Below are positions 51,734 through 60,539 of a stretch of DNA of 64,000 bases, piece after piece. The notes beneath the pieces were generated by a model that did not search any database, was not told where the DNA came from, and worked only from the letters and a program-made list of their open reading frames with translations. The DNA comes from CAVWCW01 sp963753615. Its GTDB lineage: Bacteria; Pseudomonadota; Gammaproteobacteria; Chromatiales; Chromatiaceae. Both the position numbers and the translations under genes were made by a program. How positions within the stretch are numbered: the stretch's first letter is position 1; every line of letters begins with the position of its first letter. Where the stretch lies: contig CAVWCW010000019.1 of the NCBI GenBank assembly GCA_963753615.1, positions 1 through 64,000 on the forward strand, given 5' to 3'.

Positions 51734-53131
51734 ATGCAGCTCGAATTCTATGGTGCCGCCGACGGAGTCACCGGCTCCTGTCACATTCTGCGGGTCGGCG
51801 GTCGCCAACTGCTGCTCGACTGCGGCCTGGTTCAGGGCCGAGGCGAGGCGGAACGATCCAACCGCAAGCCCTTCCCCTTCGACCCAGCGCAGATCGACGC
51901 GGTGGTTTTGAGTCATGCCCATATCGACCACTCGGGGCGCCTGCCGTTGCTGGTGCAGCGTGGCTTCGGCGGACCGATCTACGCCCAAAACGCCACCCGG
52001 GACCTGTGCCGGGTGTTGCTGCTCGACGCCGCCAGCCTGGGCGAGCGCGATGCGGTTTACGAGAGCCGTAAGCGCGAGAAAAAGGGCCTCGGCCCGGTTG
52101 AGCCCCTGTTCACCAGGGCCGACGCTGAGTTGGCGCTGCGCCAGATCCAGGGCCTGCCGTACCGTCAGCAGCGGGATATCCTGCCCGGGGTCAGCATCCG
52201 CTTTCAGGACGCCGGCCACATCCTCGGCTCGGCCGCGGTGGAGGTTTGGGCGAAGGAGGGCGATCATTGCCGCAAGCTGGTGTTCAGCGGCGATCTGGGC
52301 CAGTACGACACCCCGATTCTGAACGACCCTGCGGTGGTCGAAGAGGCGGATCTGGTGCTGATGGAGAGCACCTATGGCGATCGTCTGCACCGGGACCGGG
52401 AGGAAACGGTGGGCGAGATCGGCGAGGTGATCGCCAGCGCGCGTCACGACCGCGGCAATATCCTGATTCCGGCCTTCGCCATCGGGCGCAGCCAGGAGAT
52501 GCTGTATCTGCTGGGCCAGCACCAGCGCGAGTGGGAACTCGAGCGCTGGACCATCTTTCTCGACAGCCCCATGGCCATTGAGGCCAGCGAGATCTATTGG
52601 GATTACCCCCAGCTCTACGACGCAGAGGCCACCCGCCTGCGCCGCCAGCTGAACGAGATGCCGATTCTGGAGAACCTCCACTTCTCCCGCTCGGTGGGGG
52701 AGTCCCAGGCCATCAACCGCATCGACAGCGGAGCCATCATCATCGCAGGCAGCGGCATGTGCAGCGGCGGGCGCATCCTGCACCACCTGAAGCACAACAT
52801 CGGACGTAAGGAATGCCACCTGCTGATCGTCGGCTACCAGGTGCAGGGCAGCCTTGGGCGGCGCTTGGTGGATGGTGCCGAGCGGGTGCGAATCTATGGC
52901 AAAGACTACCCGGTGAGGATTCAGATTCACACCGTCGGCGGTCTGTCCGCCCACGGCGATCAGGAGGAGCTGGTGCGCTGGGCCTCCGGCTTCCGCACGC
53001 AACCGCGCTTCTTTCTAGTACACGGCGAGGATGGCGCCAAGCGCGAGCTGCGCAAGCTGCTGCGCCGCCGCATCGGGGCCAACTGCGAGATCCCTGCCCC
53101 CGGACAGCGCCTGGACCTGACGGCGCTCTAG
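51734..53131 (+). CDS. Beta-CASP metallo-beta-lactamase RNA nuclease (CPSF/RNase J-like)
   Basis: 465 residues. MBL motif 2 VVLSHAHIDHSGRLP (HxHxDH, about 57-68), motif 3 His in FQDAGHILGSAAVEV, motif 4 Asp in KLVFSGDLGQYD, beta-CASP insert with LIPAFAIGRSQEMLYLL and FLDSPMAIEASEIY, GSGMCSGGRILHHL, and the C-terminal HTVGGLSAHGDQEEL motif plus VHGED. RxxKHL-type RMMBL tail is seen near the end. It probably processes RNA in the cytoplasm. Stands 95 bases before the MscS gene. Confidence 0.93.
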   Translation: MQLEFYGAADGVTGSCHILRVGGRQLLLDCGLVQGRGEAERSNRKPFPFDPAQIDAVVLSHAHIDHSGRLPLLVQRGFGGPIYAQNATRDLCRVLLLDAASLGERDAVYESRKREKKGLGPVEPLFTRADAELALRQIQGLPYRQQRDILPGVSIRFQDAGHILGSAAVEVWAKEGDHCRKLVFSGDLGQYDTPILNDPAVVEEADLVLMESTYGDRLHRDREETVGEIGEVIASARHDRGNILIPAFAIGRSQEMLYLLGQHQREWELERWTIFLDSPMAIEASEIYWDYPQLYDAEATRLRRQLNEMPILENLHFSRSVGESQAINRIDSGAIIIAGSGMCSGGRILHHLKHNIGRKECHLLIVGYQVQGSLGRRLVDGAERVRIYGKDYPVRIQIHTVGGLSAHGDQEELVRWASGFRTQPRFFLVHGEDGAKRELRKLLRRRIGANCEIPAPGQRLDLTAL

Positions 53132-53224
53132 CGAACCCTTTTCAAGAGGCGTGCGGGGTTCCGAGCGGCCTCGCCGTCCTCTTTTTCGGCAATAACCATT
53201 GGAAACAACCTAGAGGCCAATACT

Positions 53225-54040
53225 TTGGAAAACATTGAAATCAGCGCACTGATCACTAATCACGTAATCCCCTGGACGATTAATATCGCCGCTGCGCTGG
53301 CGATCTTTATCGTCGGCCGTATGATCGCCGGATTGATCGTGCGGGTCCTGAAGAAGGTCCTGACCAAGGCCAATATGGACCCGATCCTGATCAACTTCGT
53401 CAGTTCCATCGTCAATGCGGTGCTGCTGCTGTTCATTATCGTCGCCGCGCTAGACCAGCTGGGAGTCAACACCACCTCACTGATCGCCTTGTTGGGTGCC
53501 GCCGGACTGGCCGTCGGTCTGGCCCTGCAGGGCTCGCTGCAGAACTTCGCCGCCGGCGTCCTGATGATCGTGTTCCGTCCGTTCAAGGCCGGCGATTTCG
53601 TCGAGGTGGCCGGCACCTCCGGCGTGGTGGAATCGATCAATATCTTCAGCACCACCATGCGCACCGGGGATAACCGAGAGATCATCGTGCCCAATGGCGC
53701 CATCTATGGCGGCACCATCACCAACTACTCGGCGCGCGATACCCGGCGCATCGACATGGTGTTCGGTATCGGCTACGAGGCCGACATCCGCAAGGCCAAG
53801 GAGGTGTTCCACCAGATCCTGAACGACGATCAGCGGGTGCTGAAAGACCCGGAGCCCACCATCGCCCTGTCCGAGTTGGCCGACAGCAGCGTAAACTTCG
53901 TGGTGCGGCCCTGGGTCAAGAGTGGTGACTATTGGGCTGCTCGCTTCGATATCACCGAGCAGGTAAAGCTGCGTTTCGACGCCGAGGGCATCTCTATACC
54001 CTTCCCGCAGATGGACGTTCACCTGGCCAAGAGCGAATAA
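53225..54040 (+). CDS. mscS: Small-conductance mechanosensitive channel (MscS family)
   Basis: 271 residues from TTG 53225 (GAGG about 9 bases upstream). Three membrane segments (INIAAALAIFIVGRMIAGLI, AVLLLFIIVAALDQLGV, and the pore helix LLGAAGLAVGLALQGSLQNF with Ala/Gly packing), then the beta domain (PFKAGDFVEVAGTSGVVESI, IVPNGAIYGGTITNYS) and C-terminal alpha/beta domain ending ISIPFPQMDVHL. Releases solutes on osmotic downshift. Length fits E. coli MscS (286). Confidence 0.93.
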   Translation: MENIEISALITNHVIPWTINIAAALAIFIVGRMIAGLIVRVLKKVLTKANMDPILINFVSSIVNAVLLLFIIVAALDQLGVNTTSLIALLGAAGLAVGLALQGSLQNFAAGVLMIVFRPFKAGDFVEVAGTSGVVESINIFSTTMRTGDNREIIVPNGAIYGGTITNYSARDTRRIDMVFGIGYEADIRKAKEVFHQILNDDQRVLKDPEPTIALSELADSSVNFVVRPWVKSGDYWAARFDITEQVKLRFDAEGISIPFPQMDVHLAKSE

Positions 54041-54112
54041 TCGCCCGAGAGCCGGGGCACGGCAGGTCGGGGCGCGCTCCAGCGCCCGCCGTGCCTCGGC
54101 ATTGGAGTTCCT

Positions 54113-54802
54113 ATGAAGATCATCGCAATCCTGGCCATTGTCGCCATTATCCTTCTCGCCGTGTTCTACGAGAGCAAACGCCGCGACCAGCTGGCGGCGG
54201 TCGCCACCGGCCTGGGGCTGAGCTTCGAGCGCGGCCAGCAGGCGCTGCCCGCGGAGCTGGATCAGGCGGGTTTCTACCTGTTTACTCAGGGCCCAGCACA
54301 ATTGCTCAACCCGATGCGCGGACGACGGAGCGAATACGAGGTGCTGGTGTTCGGTTATGGGTTCAATGCGGCTTTCGGCGACGAGGGCCAGCGCGCCTTG
54401 CCGAATTCGGACGACGACGGCGCTATCGAGACCCGCCTGCAGACGGTGGTCTGGCTGCGCTCGGACGCTACCCGCCTGCCGGACTTCGACCTCAGCCCCG
54501 CGGGCGGCCCCAAACGCAGCGCCGCTCAACAATTCGGCCTGCAGGCAGTGGGCTTTGACGCTGCCGAGGGGTTTCGCGGCGAGTATCGGCTGGCCGCCCG
54601 CGAGCCGGAGGCGGCGCGGACGCACTTTACGCCAGCGGTGCTCGACTATCTCGCTGCTAATCCGGGCCTGGCGCTCGAGGGTCGCGGCGGCCAATGGCTG
54701 TTCTACCGCCCTGAGGATCGAACCGCCCCCGACCGCATCGGCGCCCTGATCACTCAGGCCGAGGAACTCATAGGCCTGCTGGCGCCTTCACCCGCAGAAT
54801 AG
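54113..54802 (+). CDS. Single-TM hypothetical protein
   Basis: 229 residues. Membrane segment 2-18 (KIIAILAIVAIILLAVFY), then a cytoplasmic or periplasmic domain with a mixed alpha/beta look (GLGLSFERGQQALPAELDQA, GYGFNAAFGDEGQ, LPDFDLSPAGG, YRLAAREPEAARTHF). The pattern (lipid-anchored-like start followed by YLFTQG and VVWLRS) resembles DUF-type proteins in gammaproteobacteria that I cannot name. Follows mscS by 72 bases on the same strand, separated by an imperfect GCACGGC/GCCGTGC hairpin. Confidence 0.7.
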   Translation: MKIIAILAIVAIILLAVFYESKRRDQLAAVATGLGLSFERGQQALPAELDQAGFYLFTQGPAQLLNPMRGRRSEYEVLVFGYGFNAAFGDEGQRALPNSDDDGAIETRLQTVVWLRSDATRLPDFDLSPAGGPKRSAAQQFGLQAVGFDAAEGFRGEYRLAAREPEAARTHFTPAVLDYLAANPGLALEGRGGQWLFYRPEDRTAPDRIGALITQAEELIGLLAPSPAE

Positions 54803-54913
54803 GCGCGGAGTGTGAAGCGATTTGCCGTGTCCCCAACAAACCTTTGGGAGGTGCGGTTCGCTGGAGCGGAGGGCATGCGCACCTCACGCCTGAGTCCTAA
54901 GTCCTAATATCAC

Positions 54914-55228
54914 TCAATCCACCGCCACCCAGACCTGTCCGGCTTCGATCTTGACCGGATAGGTGCGTATCGGTTCGTCTGCCGGCTCTTCCAGCGGCCT
55001 GCCGCTGCGCAGGTCGAAGCGGCTGCCGTGCAACGAGCAGCGGATGCGGTCGCCTTCCAGGCAACCCAGATGCAGGGGAACGTCTTCGTGACTGCAGTTG
55101 TTCTCCACCGCCAAGTATTTGCCGTCCGCATTGGCCAGCAGGATGCGGTGGCCTCGGTGTTCCAGCCGCTTCATCTGGCCGGGCGCCAGCTCGTCGGTCC
55201 GAGCTGCCGGGAAGTAGTCCGGGTTCAT
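54914..55228 (-). CDS. Rieske-type 2Fe-2S ferredoxin
   Basis: 104 residues from MNPDYFPAARTDEL. The Rieske boxes are CSHEDVPLHLG (C-x-H) and CSLHGSRFDLRSG (C-x2-H), 17 residues apart, with VKIEAGQVWVAVD at the end, as in Rieske ferredoxins of the NirD/BphF kind. No signal peptide, so cytoplasmic. A longer frame runs into the upstream gene but is not coding there. It ends the transcription unit with the TrpD2-like gene (16-base gap). Confidence 0.9.
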   Translation of the reverse strand: MNPDYFPAARTDELAPGQMKRLEHRGHRILLANADGKYLAVENNCSHEDVPLHLGCLEGDRIRCSLHGSRFDLRSGRPLEEPADEPIRTYPVKIEAGQVWVAVD

Positions 55229-55244
55229 GCCGTTGCCTCCCGTC

Positions 55245-56357
55245 TCAGCCGAGCCGGGCCCGAGCCTGGCCCGAGTCCAACACCTCGCGCACCCGGTTGG
55301 CAGCAGCGGCCAGGCTATTGGCTCGGCCCAGATGGTTGAGCACCAGGGCGCCGGCGTAGACCAGAGCGTCGTAGCTGGCGCCACGCTGGCCGTCCAGGGC
55401 CGCCAGGCCAGCGTCTGCAGCGGCTTTCGCGGTGGCCTGGATGTCAACCGCGATGGCAATCTCGTCGCCGGCTCGGCTGGACTTGGGCAGGTTCTCGGGC
55501 AGGGCAGGGGTGCGCAGGCTCTGTTCGATGCCCAACTCGGATGGGTCGATGGCCGCCTCTTGCTCCTCGCCCAGGTCCTGGTAGGAGAAGTACTTGCCGG
55601 GCTGGCGCAGGGACGGGATTACCCCGCCCTCTACCCCGCGCACCAGCAGCGCCGAATCGTAGCCGGCGTGCCGGGCCAGGTTGGCGTAGATCGGCGGGTA
55701 GGGCTTGTGCACATAACCGGTCATCAGGTGCGTCTTGCGGCGGCCGGCGATGGGTTTGGTCATAACCTCCACGGTGGTGATCACCTGACGCTTGATGATC
55801 TTTTCGCGCAGGTCCATCAGGTCGTGCAACCGCGGGCAGAAGTGGCGTTGGTCCACATAGGCCCAGCCGACCTGGCGATCGGACAAACGCGTGGCTGCCT
55901 GGGCAGGGGTCAGATCGACCGGAACGCCGGCGGCGGCCAGCACCAGGCGGTGGGTTACCCCGTATTTTGGTCCCACCGTCTCCAGCCCCTGACTGATTGC
56001 GGGGACGCCGCAGGCGGCCAGCACCGCGGGCAGGAAGGGTGAGGGGGGCAGGCTGCGGTTGTAGCCGTCGTAGGGATCGGCGAGGTCCACCAACTCGTCC
56101 ACCTCTGCGGTGACTCGGTCTGTGGCTTCGATAATGGCGTCGAGCACGCCCTTGTTCTCGTCGTCGGTCTCGCGCTTCATGCGCAGGGCGATCAGGAAGA
56201 TTCCGGCCCGCACCGGGTCGATCTCGCCGCCCAGGATGGCGGTCATGCCGTCTCGCGCCTCTTCTTGGGCAATGTCCTTGCTCAGGGTGGGGCCAGTGGC
56301 GATGCGCTGAATGATGGAGCGCATGTTGCCCTGGTAATCGATGCTTTCGCTGCTCAT
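55245..56357 (-). CDS. TrpD2/YbiB-type anthranilate phosphoribosyltransferase homolog
   Basis: 370 residues of the glycosyltransferase family 3 fold: N-terminal helical part (LSKDIAQEEARDGMTAILGG, ALRMKRETDDENKGVLDAII), YDGYNRSLPPSPFLPAVLAA in place of the usual GTGGD motif, and KYGVTHRLVLAAAGVP. E. coli YbiB (TrpD2) binds nucleic acid and is not a tryptophan enzyme. Loss of the PRPP-binding GTGGD here points the same way. Alternative: a new activity with the Rieske partner. AGGAGGCC precedes ATG 56357. Confidence 0.82.
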   Translation of the reverse strand: MSSESIDYQGNMRSIIQRIATGPTLSKDIAQEEARDGMTAILGGEIDPVRAGIFLIALRMKRETDDENKGVLDAIIEATDRVTAEVDELVDLADPYDGYNRSLPPSPFLPAVLAACGVPAISQGLETVGPKYGVTHRLVLAAAGVPVDLTPAQAATRLSDRQVGWAYVDQRHFCPRLHDLMDLREKIIKRQVITTVEVMTKPIAGRRKTHLMTGYVHKPYPPIYANLARHAGYDSALLVRGVEGGVIPSLRQPGKYFSYQDLGEEQEAAIDPSELGIEQSLRTPALPENLPKSSRAGDEIAIAVDIQATAKAAADAGLAALDGQRGASYDALVYAGALVLNHLGRANSLAAAANRVREVLDSGQARARLG

Positions 56358-56420
56358 GCGGGGCCTCCTGATTCAGGCTGTTGCCTCGGGTATTCGCGTA
56401 TGAAGTCTGCCGCAGAGGCG

Positions 56421-56455
56421 AAAAAAAACCGGCAGCCCGATACGGGCCGCCGGTT
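56421..56455 (-). terminator. Intrinsic terminator of rpoH
   Basis: On the minus strand AACCGGCGGCCCG-TAT-CGGGCTGCCGGTT with one mismatch, then TTTTTTTT. It ends 20 bases after the rpoH stop. The strongest terminator in the window. Confidence 0.92.
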
Positions 56456-56475
56456 GGATGGACCGGGTTTTCGGC

Positions 56476-57327
56476 TCAGGCCGCGAGTCGGCCCTTGAGT
56501 TTGTTCATGGCGTTCTTCTCCAGCTGGCGAATGCGTTCGGCGGATACCCCGAACTGATCCGCCAACTCGTGCAGCGTGTACTTTTTCTCGCCCAGCCAAC
56601 GCGCCTGCAGGATGATGCGGCTTCGCTCGTCCAAATCCGCCAGAGCGGCGTACAGGCGCTGGCGCTGATCGTTGGCGCTGTCTTCCCGCTCCAACTGGGT
56701 GGCGGGGTCCATCCGCGGGTCCTGCAAGAAATTGGCGGGGGCCGCGATGGCCGCGTGCTCGCCGTCGTCTTGTTCGGGCGGGTCGTAAGACATGTCGTGA
56801 TTGGCCAGGCGGGCCTCCATCTCCAGTACCGTCTCCGGTTTGACCCCCAGATCCGCGGCCACTGCCTCGACCTCTTGCTTGGAGAACCAGCCGAGGCGTT
56901 TCTTGGAACTGCGCAGGTTGAAAAACAGCTTGCGCTGGGCCTTGGTGGTGGCCACCTTGACGATACGCCAGTTGCGCAGGATGAATTCGTGCATCTCGGC
57001 GCGGATCCAGTGCACCGCGAAAGACACCAAGCGCACGCCCACTTCCGGGTCGAATCGGCGCACCGCCTTCATCAGGCCGATACTGCCTTCCTGGATCAGA
57101 TCCGGAAGCGGCAGACCGTATCCGGAGTAACCTCGGGCGATGCGCACCACAAACCGAAGGTGCGAGAGCACGAGCGTGCGAGCCGCCTCCAGGTCGTTGT
57201 GCAGCTGCAGGCGCCTGGCCAAGTCGCGCTCTTCTTCGGCGCTCAGCATCGCGATTTGGTAGGCCCCGCTGATGTAGGCGTCGATGCTGCCCGTCGGCAG
57301 CGAAGCCAGTGCGAGTTCTTTGGTCAT
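56476..57327 (-). CDS. rpoH: RNA polymerase sigma-32 factor
   Basis: 283 residues from MTKELALASLPTG. Region 2 (LVLSHLRFVVRIARGYSGYG, LIQEGSIGLMKAVRRFDPEV, FAVHWIRAEMHEFILRNWRI), the RpoH box QRKLFFNLR (about 126-134) that binds the chaperone/protease machinery, and region 4 (YTLHELADQFGVSAERIRQL). This is the heat-shock sigma factor. A longer reading to 57378 includes non-family residues. Divergent from the Pho-box unit; followed by a clear intrinsic terminator. Confidence 0.95.
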   Translation of the reverse strand: MTKELALASLPTGSIDAYISGAYQIAMLSAEEERDLARRLQLHNDLEAARTLVLSHLRFVVRIARGYSGYGLPLPDLIQEGSIGLMKAVRRFDPEVGVRLVSFAVHWIRAEMHEFILRNWRIVKVATTKAQRKLFFNLRSSKKRLGWFSKQEVEAVAADLGVKPETVLEMEARLANHDMSYDPPEQDDGEHAAIAAPANFLQDPRMDPATQLEREDSANDQRQRLYAALADLDERSRIILQARWLGEKKYTLHELADQFGVSAERIRQLEKNAMNKLKGRLAA

Positions 57328-57777
57328 GCGTAATGCCCCACTATTTTGCTCTGGAATTATGTCCGAACTGTATATCAAAAAGCGCTAATAGTCTAGCTGG
57401 TTGCCAAAAATCAGACTGGTCTTGCCCGGAAAAGTTCCGGCAGGTTCGATCAACCCGATTCCCCCTCCCGAGGGGCCCCGATGTGGGTGCTCATTGGAAA
57501 ATCTGCAGCGGGCATGATGCGCGTCAAAGCAATTGAGCTTTATCCATGCCAATTTGTCATCAAAGCGTAATACAGAAGTCATACCTTCGTAACATAAATT
57601 TTTTGTCAGCCGATGGCTGATTTTCCATCCCTGGGAAATGCGGTTGGCCGGCATGTAACTGCTGCCGAGGGACTTCAGAGTTTGCGTGTCGCGGATGTGG
57701 CAGTTGTACCTTGTCACCTGCGGTGGACTGTTCAGCGCAATTTTTCTACAACCACAACAACCTCGCGGAGGGGAAAG
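57328..57777. other. Divergent promoter region of rpoH and the phosphate genes
   Basis: About 450 bases, no gene supported. Holds the tandem Pho box listed separately; the rightmost 100 bases are the leader of the DUF47 gene. No clear rpoH promoter elements were found. Confidence 0.45.
57556..57593 (+). promoter_or_regulatory. Tandem Pho box (PhoB sites)
   Basis: GTCAT at 57556, GTAAT at 57567, GTCAT at 57578 and GTAAC at 57589: four half-sites at exact 11-base spacing on the plus strand, the pattern of two adjacent Pho boxes. ATAAAT at 57594-57599 follows and could be the -10. The first downstream gene on this strand is the DUF47 gene at 57778. Confidence 0.85.
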
Positions 57778-58459
57778 ATGAAATCGACGAATCCGATGGC
57801 TGCGTTGTTCGGCAAGTCGCCGTTCAAGCCGATCCAGGAGCATATGCGCATCGTTACCGAGTGTGTGGCCGAGGTGCCGGCCCTGTTCCAGGCCCTGATG
57901 GACGGGGACCAGGCCAAGCTGGAGGCTCAGAAGAACCGCCATTTTCGAGAAGGAGCACGCGGCTGACGACCTTAAGAACGAGCTGCGCGGCCAGCTTGCC
58001 CAAGAGCCTGCTGATGCCGGTGGACCGCCGGGACCTACTGGACGTGCTGGGCATGCAGGATCGATCGCCGATACCGCCCAGGACATCGCCGGCCTGCTGG
58101 TGGAGCGCGAGATGGAGGTGCCCGACGGCATGGCGAGAACCCCTGCTGGCGCTGGTCAACCGTTGCGTGGATACCTGCAATCAGGCCGGCAAGATCATCG
58201 AGGAACTGGACGAACTGGTGGAGATCGGCTTCCGCGGCCGCGAGGCCAGCAAGTCGAAGAGATGGTCGACGAACTCAACCGCATCGAGGACGAGACCGAC
58301 GAGATGGGCATGGCGCTGACCCGCAGCCTGTTCGCTCAGGAAGACAGCATGAAGCCGGTGTCGGTGATGTTCTGGTATCAGCTGATCCAGTGGATCGGGG
58401 ATCTGGCGGACTACGCCGAAAAGGTGGGCGACCGCTTGCGCTTGTTGATCGCCCGCTGA
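57778..58459 (+). CDS. DUF47/TIGR00153 PhoU-like protein, frameshifted
   Basis: PhoU-like accessory protein of Pit transporters, all-helical and cytoplasmic. ATG 57778 has GGAGGGGAAAG before it. The frames read in turn: NPMAALFGKSPFKPIQEHMR, then AADDLKNELRGQL, MPVDRRDLLDVLGMQD, QDIAGLLVEREMEVPDGM, NRCVDTCNQAGKIIEELDEL and finally VDELNRIEDETDEMGMALTR to YAEKVGDRLRLLIAR. At least five single-base indels, near 57942, 58007, 58066, 58140 and 58248, break a gene of the usual 225 residues. The sequence is otherwise well conserved, so errors in the consensus are likely. Confidence 0.82.
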
Positions 58460-58573
58460 ACCGCGGTGCGCTCGATAGTGTTCTCGGGGATCCGCAGCGC
58501 TCGGAGCACCGGCTGCCCGCTCTCGTTCAGCAACTGCCGCGCGCTGGCAGTGCACAAAGAATAGGTATCAGTC

Positions 58574-59844
58574 ATGGAAATCATCTCTGAATACGGCACG
58601 GTCTTCATGGTCATGGCCGTCGTCTTCGGCCTCTACATGACCTGGGGCATCGGCGCCAACGATGTCGCCAATGCCATGGGCACCTCGGTCGGCTCCGGCG
58701 CCATCACCGTCAAACAGGCGATCCTGATCGCCGCCATCTTCGAATTCGCCGGCGCCTTCATCGCCGGCGGCACCGTTACCAAGACCATCCGCAAGGGGAT
58801 CATCGATCCCGCGGCCATCGCCGGCTCGCCGGAACTACTGGTCTACGGCATGCTGGCGGCGCTGCTGGCCGCCGCCATCTGGCTGATGGTCGCCTCCACC
58901 CGCGGCTGGCCGGTATCGACCACCCACTCCATCGTCGGCGCCATCGTCGGTTTTGCGGTCGCCGGTATCGGCATGGACGCGGTGCAAGTGGGGCAAGATC
59001 GGCCAGATCGCCGCCAGCTGGGTGGTCTCGCCGCTGATCGGCGGCGTCATCGCGCTGTTGCTGATGTTGAGCATCCGCAAGCTGATCCTGAATGCGGAAA
59101 ACCCGTTCGAGCGGGCCAAGACCTGGGGCCCGGTCTATGTCTTCCTGGTGGGCTTCATCGTCAGCCTGGTCACCATGTTCAAGGGCCTCAAGCACCTGAA
59201 GCTGGAGTTCTCCATGGGCGAGAGCTTCGTCGCGGCGGTCGTCTTCGGCATCATCGTCGCCATCATCGGCAAGATGATGATCAACAGGGTCAAGGTCGAT
59301 GCAACGCGCGGACCGGGACTTCCACTATGCCAGCGTGGAAAAGGTCTTCGTGCCGATGATGATCTTCACCGCCTGCGCCATGGCCTTCGCCCACGGTTCC
59401 AACGACGTGGCCAACGGTATCGGCCCGCTGGCGGCGGTGGTCTCCATCGTCCAGAGCGGCGGTGAAGTGGGCCAGAAGGCGGCCCTGCCGATCTGGATCC
59501 TGCTCCTCGGCGGCGCCGGCATCGTGGTCGGTCTGGCGACCATGGGTTGCAAGGTGATGCAGACCATCGGCACCAAGATCACCGAACTGACCCCGACCCG
59601 CGGCTACTGCGCGACCCTGGCGGCGGCCACCACGGTGGTGCTGGCCTCCAAGACCGGGCTGCCGGTGTCCACCACCCACATCGCCGTCGGTGCGGTCATG
59701 GGCGTGGGCCTGGCCCGCGGGCTGGGCGCCCTGGACCTGCGGGTGATCGGCAATATCGTCGTCTCCTGGGTGATGACCCTGCCGGCCGGCGGTATCCTGG
59801 CGGCCATCTTCTTCTTCATTTTCAAAGCCATCTTCAGCGGATGA
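58574..59844 (+). CDS. pit: Inorganic phosphate transporter PitA-type, frameshifted
   Basis: Low-affinity phosphate/H+ symporter in the inner membrane. First frame: MTWGIGANDVANAMGTSVGS (the PHO4 signature GANDVANAMG) and STRGWPVSTTHSIVGAIVG. An extra G near 58990 shifts to IGQIAASWVVSPLIGGVIAL and VSLVTMFKGLKHLKLEFSMG; a second shift near 59303 leads to MAFAHGSNDVANGIGPLAAV (second PHO4 repeat) and GLPVSTTHIAVGAVMGVGLA. Total of about 422 residues. Paired with the DUF47 gene under a Pho box. Start ATG 58574. Confidence 0.9.
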
Positions 59845-59850
59845 GCGCCG

Positions 59851-59886
59851 GCCCCGGGGCCTGGTCCAGGCGGGCCTCGGGGCTTT
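59851..59886 (+). terminator. GC-rich hairpin after pit
   Basis: GCCCCG and CGGGGC arms enclose an inner CCTGG/CCAGG stem, followed by TTTCG, 7 bases past the pit stop. Short T run, so moderate confidence as a terminator. Confidence 0.5.
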
Positions 59887-59928
59887 CGTAACCAATTCAT
59901 GCCCCCGCCTTTGGTCGAACCTAGGGCC

Positions 59929-60534
59929 ATGCCTGATTTCGCGACCCGACCCTGTCCGGAGCTGCACGCCATGAAGGGCGTATCTTTTCCTGGTTCGGTC
60001 AAGTTTCGTCAGATCCTGGTTACGGGCCCCCCCGGTTGCGGCAAGAGCACTTTGATCCGCAAGATCGGCGGTTGGTCCGAGGAGGGTTACCTGGATCTAA
60101 GCCAGCCTCGCTGGTGGGCGAACCAGTCGCTGGCGATCCGGCCGCGCGAGATTCACTTGGGGTTTCCCTTCGTCGGCTTCAAGCAGGGGCTGGCGGTGTT
60201 CGATCCCGAGTGGCTGCAGGCCGAGCCGCGCCTGCGGCTGGATCTGCCGCGCATTTTGATTCCACCGCCGAAGCGCCATTTCTGGTCGGTGAACTGGCAG
60301 GCCCGTTATGTCTTCGAGTTTCTGCTGCCGCCGGCCGAGGCGCTGTTCGAACAGCGCAGCCGCCGTGCCCGGCGCGGCACCCATCCGGTCGACAAGGCGC
60401 TGAGTCTGCAGATGGTTTCCGATCAGCTGGCGGTGTTCCGCCAGTGTGCCTTGTATTTGGGGCGCAATGGCATCAATGTCTATATACGAGAGGGCACGTC
60501 GAGTCCCCCCGTCTGTATTGTCGATCCGGACTGA
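59929..60534 (+). CDS. P-loop NTPase of the phosphatase module
   Basis: 201 residues if ATG 59929 is used (59899 and 59971 are alternatives; the last has GGAG 9 bases upstream). Walker A VTGPPGCGKSTLIRKIGGW at about residues 31-49. No Walker B or ABC signature is clear; the rest has DLSQPRWWANQSLAIRPREI, HLGFPFVGFKQGLAVFDPEW and RARRGTHPVDKALSLQMVSD. It is not a standard kinase or GTPase I can name. It is followed 5 bases on by the FHA-like/PPP phosphatase, so it is probably its functional partner. Cytoplasmic. Confidence 0.65.
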   Translation: MPDFATRPCPELHAMKGVSFPGSVKFRQILVTGPPGCGKSTLIRKIGGWSEEGYLDLSQPRWWANQSLAIRPREIHLGFPFVGFKQGLAVFDPEWLQAEPRLRLDLPRILIPPPKRHFWSVNWQARYVFEFLLPPAEALFEQRSRRARRGTHPVDKALSLQMVSDQLAVFRQCALYLGRNGINVYIREGTSSPPVCIVDPD

Positions 60535-60539
60535 ACCCA

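Noticed and set aside
51605..53002. 465-residue minus-strand frame
   Set aside because: Shadow of the beta-CASP nuclease gene; the plus strand carries all MBL motifs.
53477..54694. 405-residue minus-strand frame over mscS and its neighbour
   Set aside because: Antisense shadow spanning two real genes, with no recognisable protein features.
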